This document shows positions 44,743-56,909 of a stretch of 64,000 nt of DNA, piece by piece. The stretch is from Blattamonas nauphoetae. Taxonomy: Eukaryota; Preaxostyla; Oxymonadida. Position numbers and translations under genes: made by a program. The stretch spans positions 124,001 to 188,000 of the forward strand of contig JARBJD010000004.1 in assembly GCA_033064195.1 (NCBI GenBank), given 5' to 3'. Within the stretch, counting starts at the first letter, position 1; each line of letters begins with the position of its first letter. Below the pieces are notes generated by a model. That model saw only the letters and a program-made list of their open reading frames with translations, had not been told where the DNA came from and did no database searches.

Positions 44743-45338
44743 AATAGTGGCGTCACCAATTCGTTCCATGTCAACAATTAGTGCTTTTTTCTGGAATTTT
44801 CACTTTTGGTCAAACTAAGAAAAAAATAAACTTTTCGTTTTTTCTTCCCACGCGATCCCAAAAAATCCTCACAATTGCTCTTTTCAACCACTTTTTTCAT
44901 GTGTTCTCGTCATAACTTCACAACCTGTGAACCGATTTTGATGAAATTTTCCGCAGAAACGTTTGTTTGGTGAAATGAACATTTGAATAAAAAGTGGACA
45001 AAAAAACATGGGTATCTGGGAAGATTTGAAAAAAGGCTGTTTTTCACCCAGAAAAATTTCATGGGACAAAAATGTTGATTTTTTTAAGTGTCTTTTATCG
45101 ATAGGTTAAAAAAAAAATCTTTTTTTTCGGTCTCAAACGGATGTCTGGTTGTGGAAAAATGATCGTCAAAAGTTTGGGTAATATGTGGAGTTCGCTGTTT
45201 AACGTATTTTGAGGTTTTCTCGGGATCGCGTGGGAGGACAATTCTAAAAGTTTATTTTTTTCTTAGTTTGACCAAAAGTGATTCTTCCAGAAAAAAGCAC
45301 TAATTGTTGACATGGAACTGATTGGTGACGCCACTATT
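44743..45338. mobile_element. Foldback MITE, family A, full copy
   Basis: 596 bp with terminal inverted repeats of at least 95 nt differing at about five positions; the outer 18 nt (AATAGTGGCGTCACCAAT) match exactly at both ends. The two halves stay recognisably inverted almost to the centre, so the whole unit can fold into one hairpin. No coding. Shares the inner blocks GAGAAAACCTCAAAATAC and CACAACC...GTGAACCGATTTTGATGAAA with the copies at 57381, 59223 and 63330. Confidence 0.75.
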
Positions 45339-45678
45339 ATCAACATATTCTCCATCTTTTCGAGACTCATTCTCTCTTTTTCACATATACAGTATTTCAC
45401 CAAAATTTGTTTTCTAATTTGGGTTGATGCCAAACCATCTCGAGCTATGAATCGAGCTCAAGAACAGCGAACGTTGTTTCCAGTGTTTGGAGTAACTCAT
45501 CGATATCATGGCTTTCATCACATTTTACATTCTAGTCGATTCCTTCTGAATCGAATTCTGTATGTTCTTCGATCAACAGTAGATCCGCTCTACTTTCGGA
45601 ACGATACGTTCACACTACTTCAACTCAGATACTTAATAAACTGTTCTCTCTCTGTTGCACAACGGCGTTAATTCAACA

Positions 45679-45870
45679 ATGACTGCTGAAGACTACTATT
45701 CAGAGTTTGAATCGCTCACAACTCGCGACGATGCGAACGAGCTAATAGAAGACGACTGGACCGGAATTGAAGCTGTTAGATCCGACCGACATAGACAACT
45801 TGGGGGCACCAATCAACCTATCGACTTGACAGCACTTGAGGTTGCAGACGAACTTGCATCTCTTCTGTAA
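45679..45870 (+). CDS. Small acidic hypothetical ORF, 63 residues
   Basis: Starts MTAEDYYSEFESLTTRDD and is acidic throughout. A 45-nt GT-AG intron (45867-45911) would instead extend it by a few residues to a stop at 45939. It lies just 5' of a pogo-like transposase fragment on the same strand and may be its N-terminal part or an accessory frame. No family recognised. Confidence 0.25.
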   Translation: MTAEDYYSEFESLTTRDDANELIEDDWTGIEAVRSDRHRQLGGTNQPIDLTALEVADELASLL

Positions 45871-46097
45871 CTTCTTTTTTCAAGGTTGTCGTTCTTCAGT
45901 TTTTCTTTCAGGAATCAGATCGAGTTGCATTGCACATGAAGTTTGATCCGACCCAGAACAAAAACATTCCGGAAACAAAATCTCCGATCTTCACTTCCGA
46001 CACTAAGTTCTTCAACTTGATACTTTAAGGACATAGAGTAAGGTGGTTCGAATGTAAGATAAAACACATCCAACTTCATCGACCAATTCCACAAAAA

Positions 46098-47142
46098 ATG
46101 AAGGCAGCTGAACTCGATGTTCCTCCTAATACATTCTCAAAAGCAAAAAGATACAATCCAGATCATCTGGAAATTGGGCATCCACTCATGAAATTAGCTA
46201 TGGCTCAGGAAAATGAGCTGGTGACTGCAATTGTAGAAGCTTCAAAGACTGGTGAACCTTGGATGATGGGAGATCTCCCAAGAAAGGTGAAGGAACAATA
46301 TGGAATTGAAGTTAGTAGAGAATGGAAAACCGGGTATATGGCTCGTCATTCCGAGCTTGTCGAAACCACAGAATTTACTCCAAGGGCTGTGGAAAGATTG
46401 AGGGTTGATCTATAGAAGGTGATGGACTCCAAATATACCACCCATCATTTAGAGCTCCCGTTTTCACCAAAAGTGATAACATGATGAAATTATTCATTTT
46501 CAATCCTTGTTTTGTCTTTAATTCCAACACCAAGTTTCCGAGTTTCATCTAAAAAGAGGTGGATCATTGGTTTTCTGGAATATTTCGAGTCTATCGAAAC
46601 CTTTTAAAAAAACTGGTCATTTGGATGATAGATGGACCATCTTTGAATGTTATTTCCACAATTTGTTCGACATTTTATCAAGTTGTTAGGAAGAAACACT
46701 TGCATTTTGTAAGAATGGACAAAAAATTGGAAAAGTAGGTTAAGGGGCACTTGAGTTTTTTTTTGAAATAAAGACGGCTTATGGGAGCAGGGTACAAAGA
46801 AAAAGAAATGAGTGTCAAACCAACGATATCAGAGCACATCATGGGGTTGATCTAAACGTCTTTCCTCGTAACGCGACCCACCTCCTACAGCCCTTGGATT
46901 TAGGAATAATTGCCCGCTGGAAACAGATTATCGCCGATAATCGAAGACTGTCAACCACTGATTCTTTCGCCAAAACGTTGACCCAAATTGTCTCAGTCTA
47001 TCACCTGTGTTCGGGACCAGTTCAAGTAACCGCTGCCTGGAAGGCTGGAGGGATAATGATGAGCAACGGACGGACAAACCCTCATTCTCCTCGGACATCG
47101 GACAGAGCCCCTGTCCAAGGTCAAAAGAAGTGTTTCATATGA
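46098..47142 (+). mobile_element. pogo/Tigger-like DNA transposon, internally deleted copy
   Basis: The first part (46098-46415, 105 codons) is a DNA-binding half with a CENP-B/Tigger-type helix-turn-helix (ENELVTAIVEASKTGEP; VSREWKTGYMARHSE). The last part (from about 46845) is the end of the DDE_1 catalytic domain: PRNATHLLQPLDLGIIARWK, followed by VTAAWKAGGI. Between them about 430 bp have no coding and the first two catalytic Asp residues are absent, so the copy cannot be autonomous. The NATHLLQPLD block is nearly identical to that of the copy at 47863, so both come from one family. Confidence 0.7.
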
Positions 47143-47586
47143 CCGAATTTGCAGTTCAATCCTCCCAATAATATCATTCATCCGTCTCAAATGTTGCTAT
47201 TAGTAATATTTTGTAACAAAATGATTGATAAACGCGCACTGAGAATTCGGATAAAAATCCCATAAATTGTTGAAATGTCCAGGCTTGTCCGATTTTGGAC
47301 ATTTGCTCCTTTGGTGAAAAAAGGAATCGACTGAATAAATACACCTTCTTGTTGTGATCTGTTGAAAACGGACAACACTGTCCAGTCCTGGACGTATCTG
47401 GATCGTCCTCCCCATCTCAAGTAGATCTCGTCACACATTTTCTTTCAGCGCCTGTGAAATCGATATTCCATTTCACAATTCCATTCTTCACATCATTTCT
47501 CTAGCCACCAAACATTTTACTACCCTTTTTAAAACTCATTCCGAGAAAACGGTTCAACACACAATTAACACTTTAATCACTTCTCA
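47143..47586. repeat. Diverged 3' repeat of the pogo-like copies
   Basis: Shares, in the same order, a TAAAAATCCC block, TCCGAT-TTGGACAT and TGAAAAAAG-GAAT with 50350-50520. Each lies downstream of a pogo-like transposase end, so the pair probably represents the element's 3' non-coding region and termini. No gene is seen in this stretch. Confidence 0.45.
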
Positions 47587-47862
47587 ATGATGTCACAAGT
47601 CAAAACATCGCTCCGTGACATCTTATGTGGATCCAGACATGATCTGATCAATCAACGAACCGTCCAAGCAGCAATTTCACACGCTTTGTTGGAGTTTTGA
47701 AGAACTTGACTGGTATCTCGTTCCATTTGAACCACTGTATTTCCATTTGAAGATTTATCTCATTTAGTATCCAAACTTTACATCTTTATGCCTATTCAAC
47801 ATAATAAGTCCATTCTAATCTCCTTTCCTCTTCAACTTACAGTTGGTCGGACATTTGAGTAA

Positions 47863-49180
47863 TTGCTTCCCATTCGGGTTGATCATCAAACCGTTGAATC
47901 CTATTTTCTTTGGAATATGAAAAAAGTGCCAGGCCTTCATTTCCCGAAAAATGAATCCTACGGCATTCCAGAATGCATTCTAAGTTTGACTTTGACGACC
48001 AATGCTGATGGAATTACGAAGATTCTGGAACTGGAAAAGACTTTAAAAGGCGGAACGACACCACAGGTGTCGCAGAATCGACATGGACCGAAGTACATTG
48101 CAGTTGACAAAAAAACTGTTGCATCCTGACACGAAATTAGAAGGCAGAGTTAAACGCTTGATAAGGGAAGATAGCCTGAGAGGTACACATTGGATACCGT
48201 CTCAAATATACGACTGGGTCTCTGAAAAGACAAATCGAATCGACTTAGACAGATCGTACCCCTACGACTTCATCCGACTAAATTCGAAAGAGATTGCCCT
48301 CTGTTTTAGTGGTCCCATGGCATCATCTCGAACAGCAATTAAAGTCACGGATGTTGATCGGTACATGACGCAACTTGAAACGCTCATCAGAAAAGTCCAT
48401 CCCCTCTTGCTCATTAATGCTGATGAAGTCGGCTATCAACCCAAACAGGATTCTATTGGTCACTGTGTGGTCGGTGCGGTTGAAATGTCGGGAAAACAAT
48501 TCCATCATCCAGTTACTCAGACAGTCCCCCGATTCTCCACAATGGCCGCGATCTCACTGCACGGAAAGTCACTCCCACTCCACTGTGACCTTAGATCTCC
48601 TATGGATGAAAAAAATCTTGAAAAAATAAAAAGAATGGATGAAGATGGAATCATAGTTGAAGAAAACGAGAAAGGCGGGTTCACACAGGACAAGTTTGAT
48701 TGTTGGCTTGACAACGTCTTGCTTGACCATGTGATGGAACAACGAAGGGTTTTGGGAAAACCGAAAGCGCCAGCTCTTCTGATCGTGGACAACTCCAGTG
48801 TCCATCTAGGCGAGGCAGCAGAGCTGGTGCTCACAAATGCTGGCATTGCCCAATTCACCATTCCTCCGAACGCCACTCACTAACTACAACCGTTAGACTG
48901 TGTGACGTTCGGAATCCTCAAGAGGCAACTGTCTCGGCTCAAGTACGATGACAGTTCCTCATCGATCGGACGTTGTCTTCAACAATTTTTAAGAGCGTAC
49001 CAATCTGCAACGACTGGTGAGAATACCAGAGGTGCATTTCGCCGTGCTGGTCTGGAGGTCCATTCTGGAAACGAGGGAGAACAAAAGCAAGTCCGAAAGG
49101 AAAGAAGTTGGCCTACAAAACCAAGAAGCCCCATTCTAATTCATACATTTCCTCCTTTTCACTTTCTCACCAGTGTGTGA
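47863..49180 (+). mobile_element. pogo/Tigger-like DNA transposon, near-complete transposase with breaks
   Basis: 48083-48883 encodes most of a DDE_1 (pogo/Tigger/jerky superfamily) transposase: LLINADEVGYQPKQD carries the first catalytic Asp (the NMDET-like motif), LLIVDNSSVHLGEAAEL the second, and IPPNATH then LQPLDCVTFGILKRQL the conserved C-terminal block, which continues in the same frame at 48902-49180. A TAA separates NATH from LQPLD, and the N-terminal part (47863-48129, IPECILSLTLTTNADGIT) is in another frame, so at least one stop and one frameshift break it. A short ATG frame at 47587-47697 may be its 5' remnant. Cut-and-paste elements of this group insert at TA; the ends were not fixed. 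Confidence 0.75.
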
Positions 49181-49739
49181 CTCTTTCTGTTTTCTAATTT
49201 GTTCAAAAACCGAGGAATAGTCAACGACTTAACAATGGGTCATGATCGTGAGAGTAACAAATTACTCAACTGTCCGACCAACTGTAACCAGATCGCTTCC
49301 TTCCTTGAAACAAGCAATTCATTGACGTTTCTTCTCTTTCTATCTTTACATTCACAAAGTGATCCCTATTTCTTTCTGTTTTCGGATCTTGATTCCTCTT
49401 ACTTGTTGAACATTGACTTGAACAACTTGGAAGTGATGGCAGAACGGATCCAAAAGAGTGAAGGAGCTATGGATAAGGCAGGACCGAGGAGAAAACCGGG
49501 GTGACGAGACAGCCTCTAACAAAAGGATTGGAACACTGGGACCCAGAATGATCCCTCCTGTGGGAGCTGGACTTGTGCCACAGCGATGTATCGTGATCAA
49601 ATAGGGACGCATGTTCATTTTCCTTGTGGCTTCATAGTTTTTTAACCTTTATCTCACCATTTTCGAACTCTAGATCTCTCGATCAGTCAGCAATTCTAAT
49701 CTCTGAAGTCGAAGCCACATCATGTCACCGTCAATGCAG
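49181..49739. other. Spacer between transposon debris
   Basis: No supportable gene. Short frames on both strands overlap each other and none resembles a known protein. Confidence 0.3.
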
Positions 49740-50290
49740 GAAAAAGAAATTCATACGCGGAAGGAGAGAAAGTGGAGGAGATCACGAAGGCGATTCTGTT
49801 CTTCACAGACATCGATGTCCCACTCACATTAAACAAGTTGAGGCGGTACACAGACGATCCGAACATGCGAAGGATGATTCAGGTGAAGGAACAGGAAGAG
49901 CACAAGGCCGAGTAGACCCGCCAAATGTCTCTCTCGTCATCCGCTCGCCGTCACACACCTCGCTCAATGCTGTCCATACCACAGTCACATGCGACACTCC
50001 AAACGGAAGGAGAGATCGGCACACCACAGCCTTCCGTCTCACACCCTTCTCAACTTCTGAACCAACACTCCACCTCTCACAGCACCATTCCCCGAACCAA
50101 TCTCCTCCCCTCCCCCCCCCTCTCTTCATCCGCCAAGTGTGACAAACTCCCGTGGTGGTGTTGTGATGGAGACGTTGCGCCCCCATCCACAGAACCCTGG
50201 TGGGATGTCGATCATCACAGATTACTCCCTCCGCCCTTCCACTCGCATCTTCGGATATCCTATTCCGTTCAGTCACTTCATCTATGGACC
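49740..50290 (+). pseudogene. Decayed protein-coding fragment
   Basis: About 50 codons (49755-49915) read as real protein: EEITKAILFFTDIDVPLTLN then KLRRYTDDPNMRRMIQVKEQ, a helical, charged segment. After that the coding-like signal moves between frames and ends near 50290 (SALPLASSDILFRS). No family recognised. The pattern is of a small host gene broken by several frame changes or cut by insertions; splicing cannot be excluded for part of it. Confidence 0.35.
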
Positions 50291-51091
50291 ATGAGCCACA
50301 ATACAGGTGTTCTATTGTTGATAATGCAAAAGTATGAGAATAAAAGTGGAAACCGATTCCCTTAATTGTGTGTGAAGTAAAAATCCCCTGTATCCTTGGA
50401 TCACTGATTTTCCGATCTTGGACATCCGCTCATTTATTGAAAAAAGAATAGTTTGAATTTCTTCACAAGCCAATAGCGATCTTAATTTGACTTCGTCATC
50501 CATTTTCTCTCAGGACCTCTCATATCGCAATTTGAATACCCTTGTCGATTCAAGCAATCATTTGTCCTGCTTCACATCATTCTTGTCTCAAGTGAATCCA
50601 AATTCGTGGAAATCTGTGCAGCTTTCAAAAGCCGTTTCTCCTCACAATGTATGACATCATATTGGAATGATGTACGAAAAAATCACATCATCAGTGTGTC
50701 TCTCCATTGTTTTATATACTTTATCGACCTCATTCTTTTCATTAGTGCGACATGGACATCCCAATCCAACCGCAACCTGAATAGGACACAAAGAGATGAG
50801 ATTAGGACAACTCACACCATCAGAATTCATCTCCATTGTTTTTCCAGCTCTTTCTGTACCATTGGACGTCAGCTGGAACGTGTCCAACAGGAGCGAGAGC
50901 TTATCGTGACATGAATGGAAAATGGGGATATTGTGGTTTGTGTTGTGTCAAGATGGTTCTGTCGAAAGAAGACTGATCTCACATCGGATTTCAACCAAAT
51001 CTTACAACGACCAATCACGATATTCACCACCAGACCTTAGAGATCGATCTCAAAGATCTCAATTTTTTTGAACTCAACATAAAACGCGCCT
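50291..51091. other. Spacer, includes second copy of the diverged pogo-like 3' repeat
   Basis: 50350-50520 resembles 47260-47440 (see that repeat). The remainder, to the WD40-like gene, has no supportable gene; frames at 50606-50914 are short and low in complexity. Confidence 0.35.
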
Positions 51092-53182
51092 ATGACATCA
51101 GTGGACACACCCAGAAACCGAAACAAGTTGCGGTTCTCGTCGTCCGGAACAATCAGAAGGGAAGACCCGGACAACATCACACCCTCCCTCCGCCACATCA
51201 ATCTTCAAACACTCAATCCCTGCTCGGACCCGCCTCCACCCGAGCCCACTCCTCCGTCTCGACCGATCAGACGAGATTCCGAAAGAAGTTGGTCATGTCA
51301 AGTTCACACAGACACAATCACGTCGATGAAGTTTGATCCTCTTTCGTTGACACTCCACAGTCTGATGAACAATCACTCGCAGGGCGTGAGTACCCTCGCC
51401 TTCTCTGCTGTGAAACGACTCTTCCATACAGGATCAGAAGACAAGACTGTCTGTGTTGTGGACAGTGCGACGATGGAGTTAGTGGAGAGGCCCAAAGGCC
51501 ACAAACCCATTCTGGAAAGTGTGGCTATTGACGAGTCACAGCTTGGGATGATCGATCACCTCACCAAAACTCCGTTTACGTCCTTCAACTGGGGTCACTA
51601 CAACCACCACAGCACGCCTTTCTCCATTCCACTCGACTCATCTCATGCGCATCTCCATTCCATCAGCTCATCACCATCGACACTCACTCAATCTGCACCG
51701 TCTGGTTCGCTGACACATGAAAGCGGCACTCCACCTTCCTCTGCAAGCACGACGAGGGAGACGTAGTCTTGGCTTGTTTCGATGACGTCGGTCGTGGTTT
51801 GATGACAGTCTCTCTGAGCGGAAACATCAAAGAAGCACGTTTTTCCAGTTTGAGGTCGAAGAGGATGTTGTGAATGAGGTCACACGGCAGTCTGAAAAGC
51901 GGAAGGAACCAAACCCGTATGTCGTCCCCACGACCTGTCACTCCATCCGTCCCACATCCTTTCGTTTTCGAACGTTCTCGTTGTGAATACATTGGGACTC
52001 CTCGCCGAACCAGGAGTGGCCATGCTCCTGTTTGAGAAGGGAGGGGCGCAGAGGGAGGAGTGAGAGTGCTTCACGTTCAGAACGATCTGAAGAAGGATCA
52101 GACTGAAAAGATGCCAACAATCTCGAAACCACTGGCTGCTGTCTTCATTCCCCCCAACAATCTTGCAGTGAGTTGGGACAATGGACGGATTTGTGTATGG
52201 CACACAGAGACTGGTGTGGAGAAGATGACTCTCCGACGACTGGGCGAAGAAAAGAAGAAGAACTTGAAGAATGAACTCGACCAGAAAAACAACAATCCCA
52301 AATCTGTACCAGTCCTGCAATCGTACAGCCACCAAACTTCTTCCTCTCGACCACTCACCAACCAGCCAACCACTCCAGTTCTTCCCACTCTCGCACGTTC
52401 ACCGACGACGCTGGGAGTCTGCTCGGCCTGCCTCATCTCCGACCCGTCCCATCAGGATATCCTCATCACGCACACATCTGACGGGATCATCACAATCTTC
52501 TCGCTCTCCACTCGTCCAATAAATCGTGTCCTTTGTATTAGACGAAGTTTTTGCTGTTGGAAAGGTGAGCGCAGTTGGGCGGTTGTTGGTATAGGGAGGG
52601 TCATATGGCGTTGTGACCACCTTCAACTTGGAAAGGATTCTGAGTTTGGCTGGCTGACACGACACGAACAGAAACGAGTTTGGCTTCTCAGAATCAGCTG
52701 CCCAATTGAAAACAAGCTATCCAATCCATCTTCAATCAAATCATAACCACCCTCTCCAAAGATGGAGATGGATGGACGCTGAGATCGCTGGAATCATCCT
52801 ACCCTCACAGCTCGCAGGAGCACTTGTTCTGTCCGGCTCGACAAGCGGATTGATTCTGCTTGCTGATTGTTACTTCGCTCGCAACACAGGTTCATCCTCG
52901 TACGATGGTTTCGTGTCTGATGAATGGGCTGACATATTCAACGATTCATCAAGGAAGGAAAGCCTCTCGCACCTTTCACAGACAATCAAGTCAATAGATC
53001 CGTTTGATCTCGTTGCACGATATAGTAATCCATTTCACGGTCTTTTCAATAATGTCTTTCGATCCAACCCTTTTTCTAAACTTACGAAAGGTGACATCCC
53101 TATTTCACCCTCACCTTCTCGAGATATCGGGACTTCTTGGCCATTTAGCCAGCCAGTGGCCAGTGACCTGACCCAATCTTGA
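51092..53182 (+). pseudogene. WD40-repeat protein, frameshifted
   Basis: Begins with a plausible ATG (MTSVDTPRNRNKLRFSSS). WD40-type blades are visible: CQVHTDTITSMKFDP, HSQGVSTLAFSAVKRLFHTG-SEDKTVCVVDSATME, FIPPNNLAVSWDNGRICVWH, and near the end IAGIILPSQLAGALVLSGST. The coding signal switches frame near 51735, 51855, 52050, 52560 and 52745, and no GT-AG pairs that I could find repair all of them, so I read this as a host WD40 scaffold gene in decay with about four or five frame breaks. Alternatively a few switches are introns and the gene is younger than it looks. Its 3' end overlaps a small inverted-repeat unit (53150-53345). Confidence 0.5.
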
Positions 53183-53345
53183 ACGTTACATTTCACCAAA
53201 ATCAGCTTGTTTTTATCCCATTCGAACCATCTCGCCTGTTTTTCATCTCCTGAATCGTTTTTGAATGTGCATTTGGCAGATCGAGAAACGAGATCCTGAC
53301 CCATATTTTGAGTATTCCTACTGACCAGTGGCCACGCCTTTTTGG
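53150..53345. repeat. Candidate small MITE or solo TIR pair
   Basis: AGCCAGCCAGTGGCCAGTGAC at the left and, inverted, AGGCGTGGCCACTGGTCAGT at the right match imperfectly over about 15-20 nt. The right end resembles the TAGGCATGG/CGGTCAG ends of the unit at 42320, so it may be a tiny relative. Weak on its own. Confidence 0.3.
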
Positions 53346-53879
53346 CTGGCCACACAGGGAGAATCTGCAACGCTCACAAGAACCACATCAAACCAACCAG
53401 TGACGAATTTGTCAGAGAGGAATCAAGACCTTTCCGTGGGAAAAGTCTCAGAAACCATCTAAAAACTAAACTCATTTCCGAGCCGTTCAGATGTGGTTTC
53501 AAGATGAAGACGTGATTTATACTGCTCGTGCTTCTGAGATTAGCACTTGTCTATTAAACCTTCAAAAAAACCAGATGAGGACGGTGAACCATATCTCCAC
53601 TTTTGTGGTATTCTCAATCCATTTTCTCTTACCTAGTTTGCCCATCTTCCTTTAGCTCGCCTTCTTTGTGAGTTTTATCCTTCTATCCGCTCCCTTCAAC
53701 TCTCCCTCACATCATCAGACTTTCGGGATTGATCTGATGGATCTCCCCTAAAGTAATCTCACCTCACTCGCAGAGTTTGAAATTCCACATGATAAAAACT
53801 GTGGGTTTTAAAACCCAGAAATGACGTGTGAATATTCGATTTCGAAGCAATTCGACGCATAGATACTTTTTTCCATAAA
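53346..53879. other. Spacer upstream of the hAT remnant
   Basis: AT-rich, no supportable gene; may contain the undetected left end of the hAT element that follows. Confidence 0.3.
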
Positions 53880-55740
53880 GTGACTTCTATTGAAAGAGTG
53901 TCTGATGACGGAAAAGAACCAGACCCAGACACATCAAAGTCGAGTTCAACTGGAAAAGCCAATAATCCCAACAAAACGAACTGAATCTCCAATGGATACT
54001 TCAAAACAAAAAGGAAAGAAAAAACCTATCAGAGCTTCCATCTGTCCTCACCCACATCGCCCATTCAACGTTCGAAGTTGGTGGGCAAAAACAACCAACA
54101 TACATCGCTCACCAATGCGGTTGAATTTGTGTTCCTTGCGAGGAAGCCAAACTCATTGCTCAGAAACGACTAACCAAAGATTGGGATCCAAGCGCAGCTG
54201 AACCGACGATTTCGGCAATTCGTGGTGTGGGAGAAATGCACAAGCCTGAACTGAAAACGAAGAATCATCAGATCAACGTCAGACGTTATCAATCGTTGTT
54301 GAGTCACCTTTTGTCCTTCACGAGCAGCAAGATCAAAGAACAGCATTTGTACAAAAGACGAAGGAGAGATTTCTTCAGCTATATTTCATCGAGAAGACGG
54401 GGAACCCACTCTCGTTCATGCCAGCTCTCCAACAATACGAAAACGACATGTATCCAGACAATCATCGACAAACATTTGGATACATGTCGCCAGGAACGAT
54501 GAGGAAGTAATCGCGGACAACATCAGACATCAAAACAAAGAAATACTCAAACAATCGGAGTTCTTCGGTCTCCTGTTTGACGAGTCAACAGACTCGTCGA
54601 ATCGCTCACGATTGATGATTACGAGAAGTTACATCCTGGTAGGTGTTCGTCAATTCGGATATCTTGGGCTGATGGAACTTGGAGTTGAACGAGGATCAGG
54701 AATGAATATCGCGACCAAGATTCAGGAGATTGTCTTAAAGGACATATTTGAACCCAACAGGTGTATCGGACAAGCAACAGACGGTGCATCAGCGATGGTT
54801 GGTGAAGTGAAAGGAGCTGTCCCACGCCTCAAAACCTTGTTTCCGAATGCAGTAACAACTCACTGCTGTGCCCAAAGAGTGTCACTCTCTTCAAGTGACA
54901 TTCGGAAATCGCCAGATTTGGCCTTTTTCATTACTGTTGAAACAAGAGCAGGAATGATTGCATCGACATTTCACCACTCCAATCTTCTCACCGCCAAACT
55001 GCACGAACAGCAAAAAAACATGGAAAAAAAGAAAGATCGATCCTTGCTCTCTCTCAAACAAGATGGTTGTCACTATTCCAGAGCCTGGATTCCATCATCA
55101 TATCTCTGGATGAAATTTTCACTGTTCTCGAAGAGATCCCAGCGCAATCAACAACAATTCTGACTATCCTTCACCACCTGAAGCGGAAAGACTTTGTTCA
55201 CTGACTATGTCGTAGTTCTCAGCTGCATTGTCTTCGACGAAAGATACACTTCAAAAACTCATCAAGAAAAACGATCTCGTTGAAACAAACAAAGAATCAA
55301 CCCAGTACAAGAAGCAATGATTTGGATTGACTGGTGGGGATCTCAAATCAATTCAAACAAAGTTCTCTCGTTACATATCAGAAACATTGAATGCATTCAC
55401 TCACAGATTCCCGGCAGAATCGCAGTTCAACTCAATCCAGATTTTTGATCCAGCCCTTATCATAAAAAATCAAGCCAATCCAATGTTTGGAGTGAATGGA
55501 CTGAACTCACTCTTCAATTCCTTCCCACTCTTTTTCCAACAACACGACAGAGAGAGTCTCATCACAGATTGGCAAAGTCTAAAAGTCTATTTTCAGCTAC
55601 TTCACAAAAAAGATAGTTCAATTGACGCTGTGTTGCCCTCAGTTGCGTCCTTTGCCCCAGCGGCTTTGGATCCTCCCCGATTTCCGCTCCTCTCCAAACT
55701 ATCACATACGGATATTTCAGCCCTTGTCTCCGTCCGGTAG
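53880..55740 (+). mobile_element. hAT-superfamily transposase, degenerate copy
   Basis: Blocks in order: a BED-like zinc-binding N-terminus with a CVPC pair (about 54128-54160) and KRLTKDWDPSAAEPTISAIRG; the catalytic RNase-H-like start FFGLLFDESTDSSNRSRL (first Asp, about 54560-54615); CIGQATDGASAMVGEVKGAV with the second Asp; THCCAQRVSL, the hAT HC.AH-type motif; and a C-terminal part (55327-55740) with HRFPAESQFNSIQIFDPAL. This order is that of hAT transposases related to ZBED/ZMYM-type genes. Several frame changes and a lost central stretch make it non-functional. Termini not identified. It could once have mobilised the TIR unit at 42320, which has hAT-like ends but no transposase; that link is inference. 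Confidence 0.65.
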
Positions 55741-55796
55741 TTCTTACAGAGGCCCAACGACTCAATATAGAAATATTGCTGATCCCTCCTCACACA

Positions 55797-56822
55797 TCAC
55801 ACGTCTGCCGACAATTGGATCAATATCCATTTGCCACGATGAAGGGTCACCGCACGACAACATTCTGTCCACCATCCACAATCAACATTTCCGAGTATAG
55901 AAAGGCGTTGGCTGAGGTCCTTCCCGACGCGATCCGACTCGGTTTCCAAAAATCCCTGATTCTTGTTTGTTTTCGACGAACGGGGTTCAAACCAACAGCA
56001 ATTGAACCTCTCTTGGAACCAATGAACAAGCTGATGCGGAAAGCTGTTCAACAATCCGTTGAAAGGTGTTGTCGCAGTTCTTCTTCCGTTCGGACTGTTG
56101 GTGGGACATTGCTTCTTCCATTCCACATTCCAAAGACGTGTTCGATTGGGTTGAAATCACAGGAGTTCGGTGTAGTGTACAAGGAGGAGGAATGTTTCGA
56201 TCGAATGAATACAGCGAAACCTCCTTGAGAAAATGTAGTGGCATATCGCTGAAGGTCTTCTTGTCGAGTTGTTTTTTGTCTCCTCCGAATTTCGTTCCAG
56301 AAGAATGATTTCCAACTTCTTCACCGAGAAGCGAGGACACCCATGTTCGACCATCTTGTTTGATTTCAGGTGTGCGTTGATCGTGGAAACAGCGACTGAA
56401 GTGTCGTGCTTCTCTCCGACAAGAGTCTTGAGCTGGCTTCCTTTCAAGAGTGGGTTGTCAAGCAGTGCATTGGACATCTCGCGAGACATGTCAGGAGTTC
56501 TCTTTCGGTACACTGGTTCTCCACGAGATCCTGCTGCTTGTTTGCCAGCCCCAATGTTGCTCACAGTTCCGAGTGAAACCTTCCACTTCTCGCTGATTGA
56601 CTCGTAAGTTTTGCCCTCGCGGATTTCGTCTCGAACCAATCCTCTCTCTCGTTCGGTGAGGATGGTGTATTTTCGTCGATTCTCCGCTGCTGGTCGCTGA
56701 GTTGGCCTTCCTCGCTTCCGTTTTGTTGGAGGAGGATGTTCCGCAAATTCGTGAGGATCTTGACGAACAAGTTGTACGGGTTCATTTGCGACGGGGACAA
56801 CATCTATTCGTTCCGGGAGCAA
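55797..56822 (-). mobile_element. Tc1/IS630-type transposase, internally deleted
   Basis: The N-terminal region (56822 to about 56290) has a basic segment (TKRKRGRPTQR) and a paired-type helix-turn-helix: LTERERGLVRDEIREGKTYE then ISEKWKVSLGTVSNI, followed by TPDMSREMSNALLDNPLLKG. About 100 bases later the frame changes and the conserved C-terminal block SCDFNPIEHVFGMWN appears, the (D)xNPIE motif with the third catalytic residue. The two first catalytic Asp residues are missing, so the core has been deleted. Open upstream frames at 56910-57334 on the same strand may belong to the same element. Confidence 0.6.
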
Positions 56823-56909
56823 TCTGGTGAGTTCGTCTTTGGATCGCTTCAGAGATGTTCAGATGAAATCTTGACTGAATGTCGCATCCTCCATTTGAGT
56901 TCCATTCGC

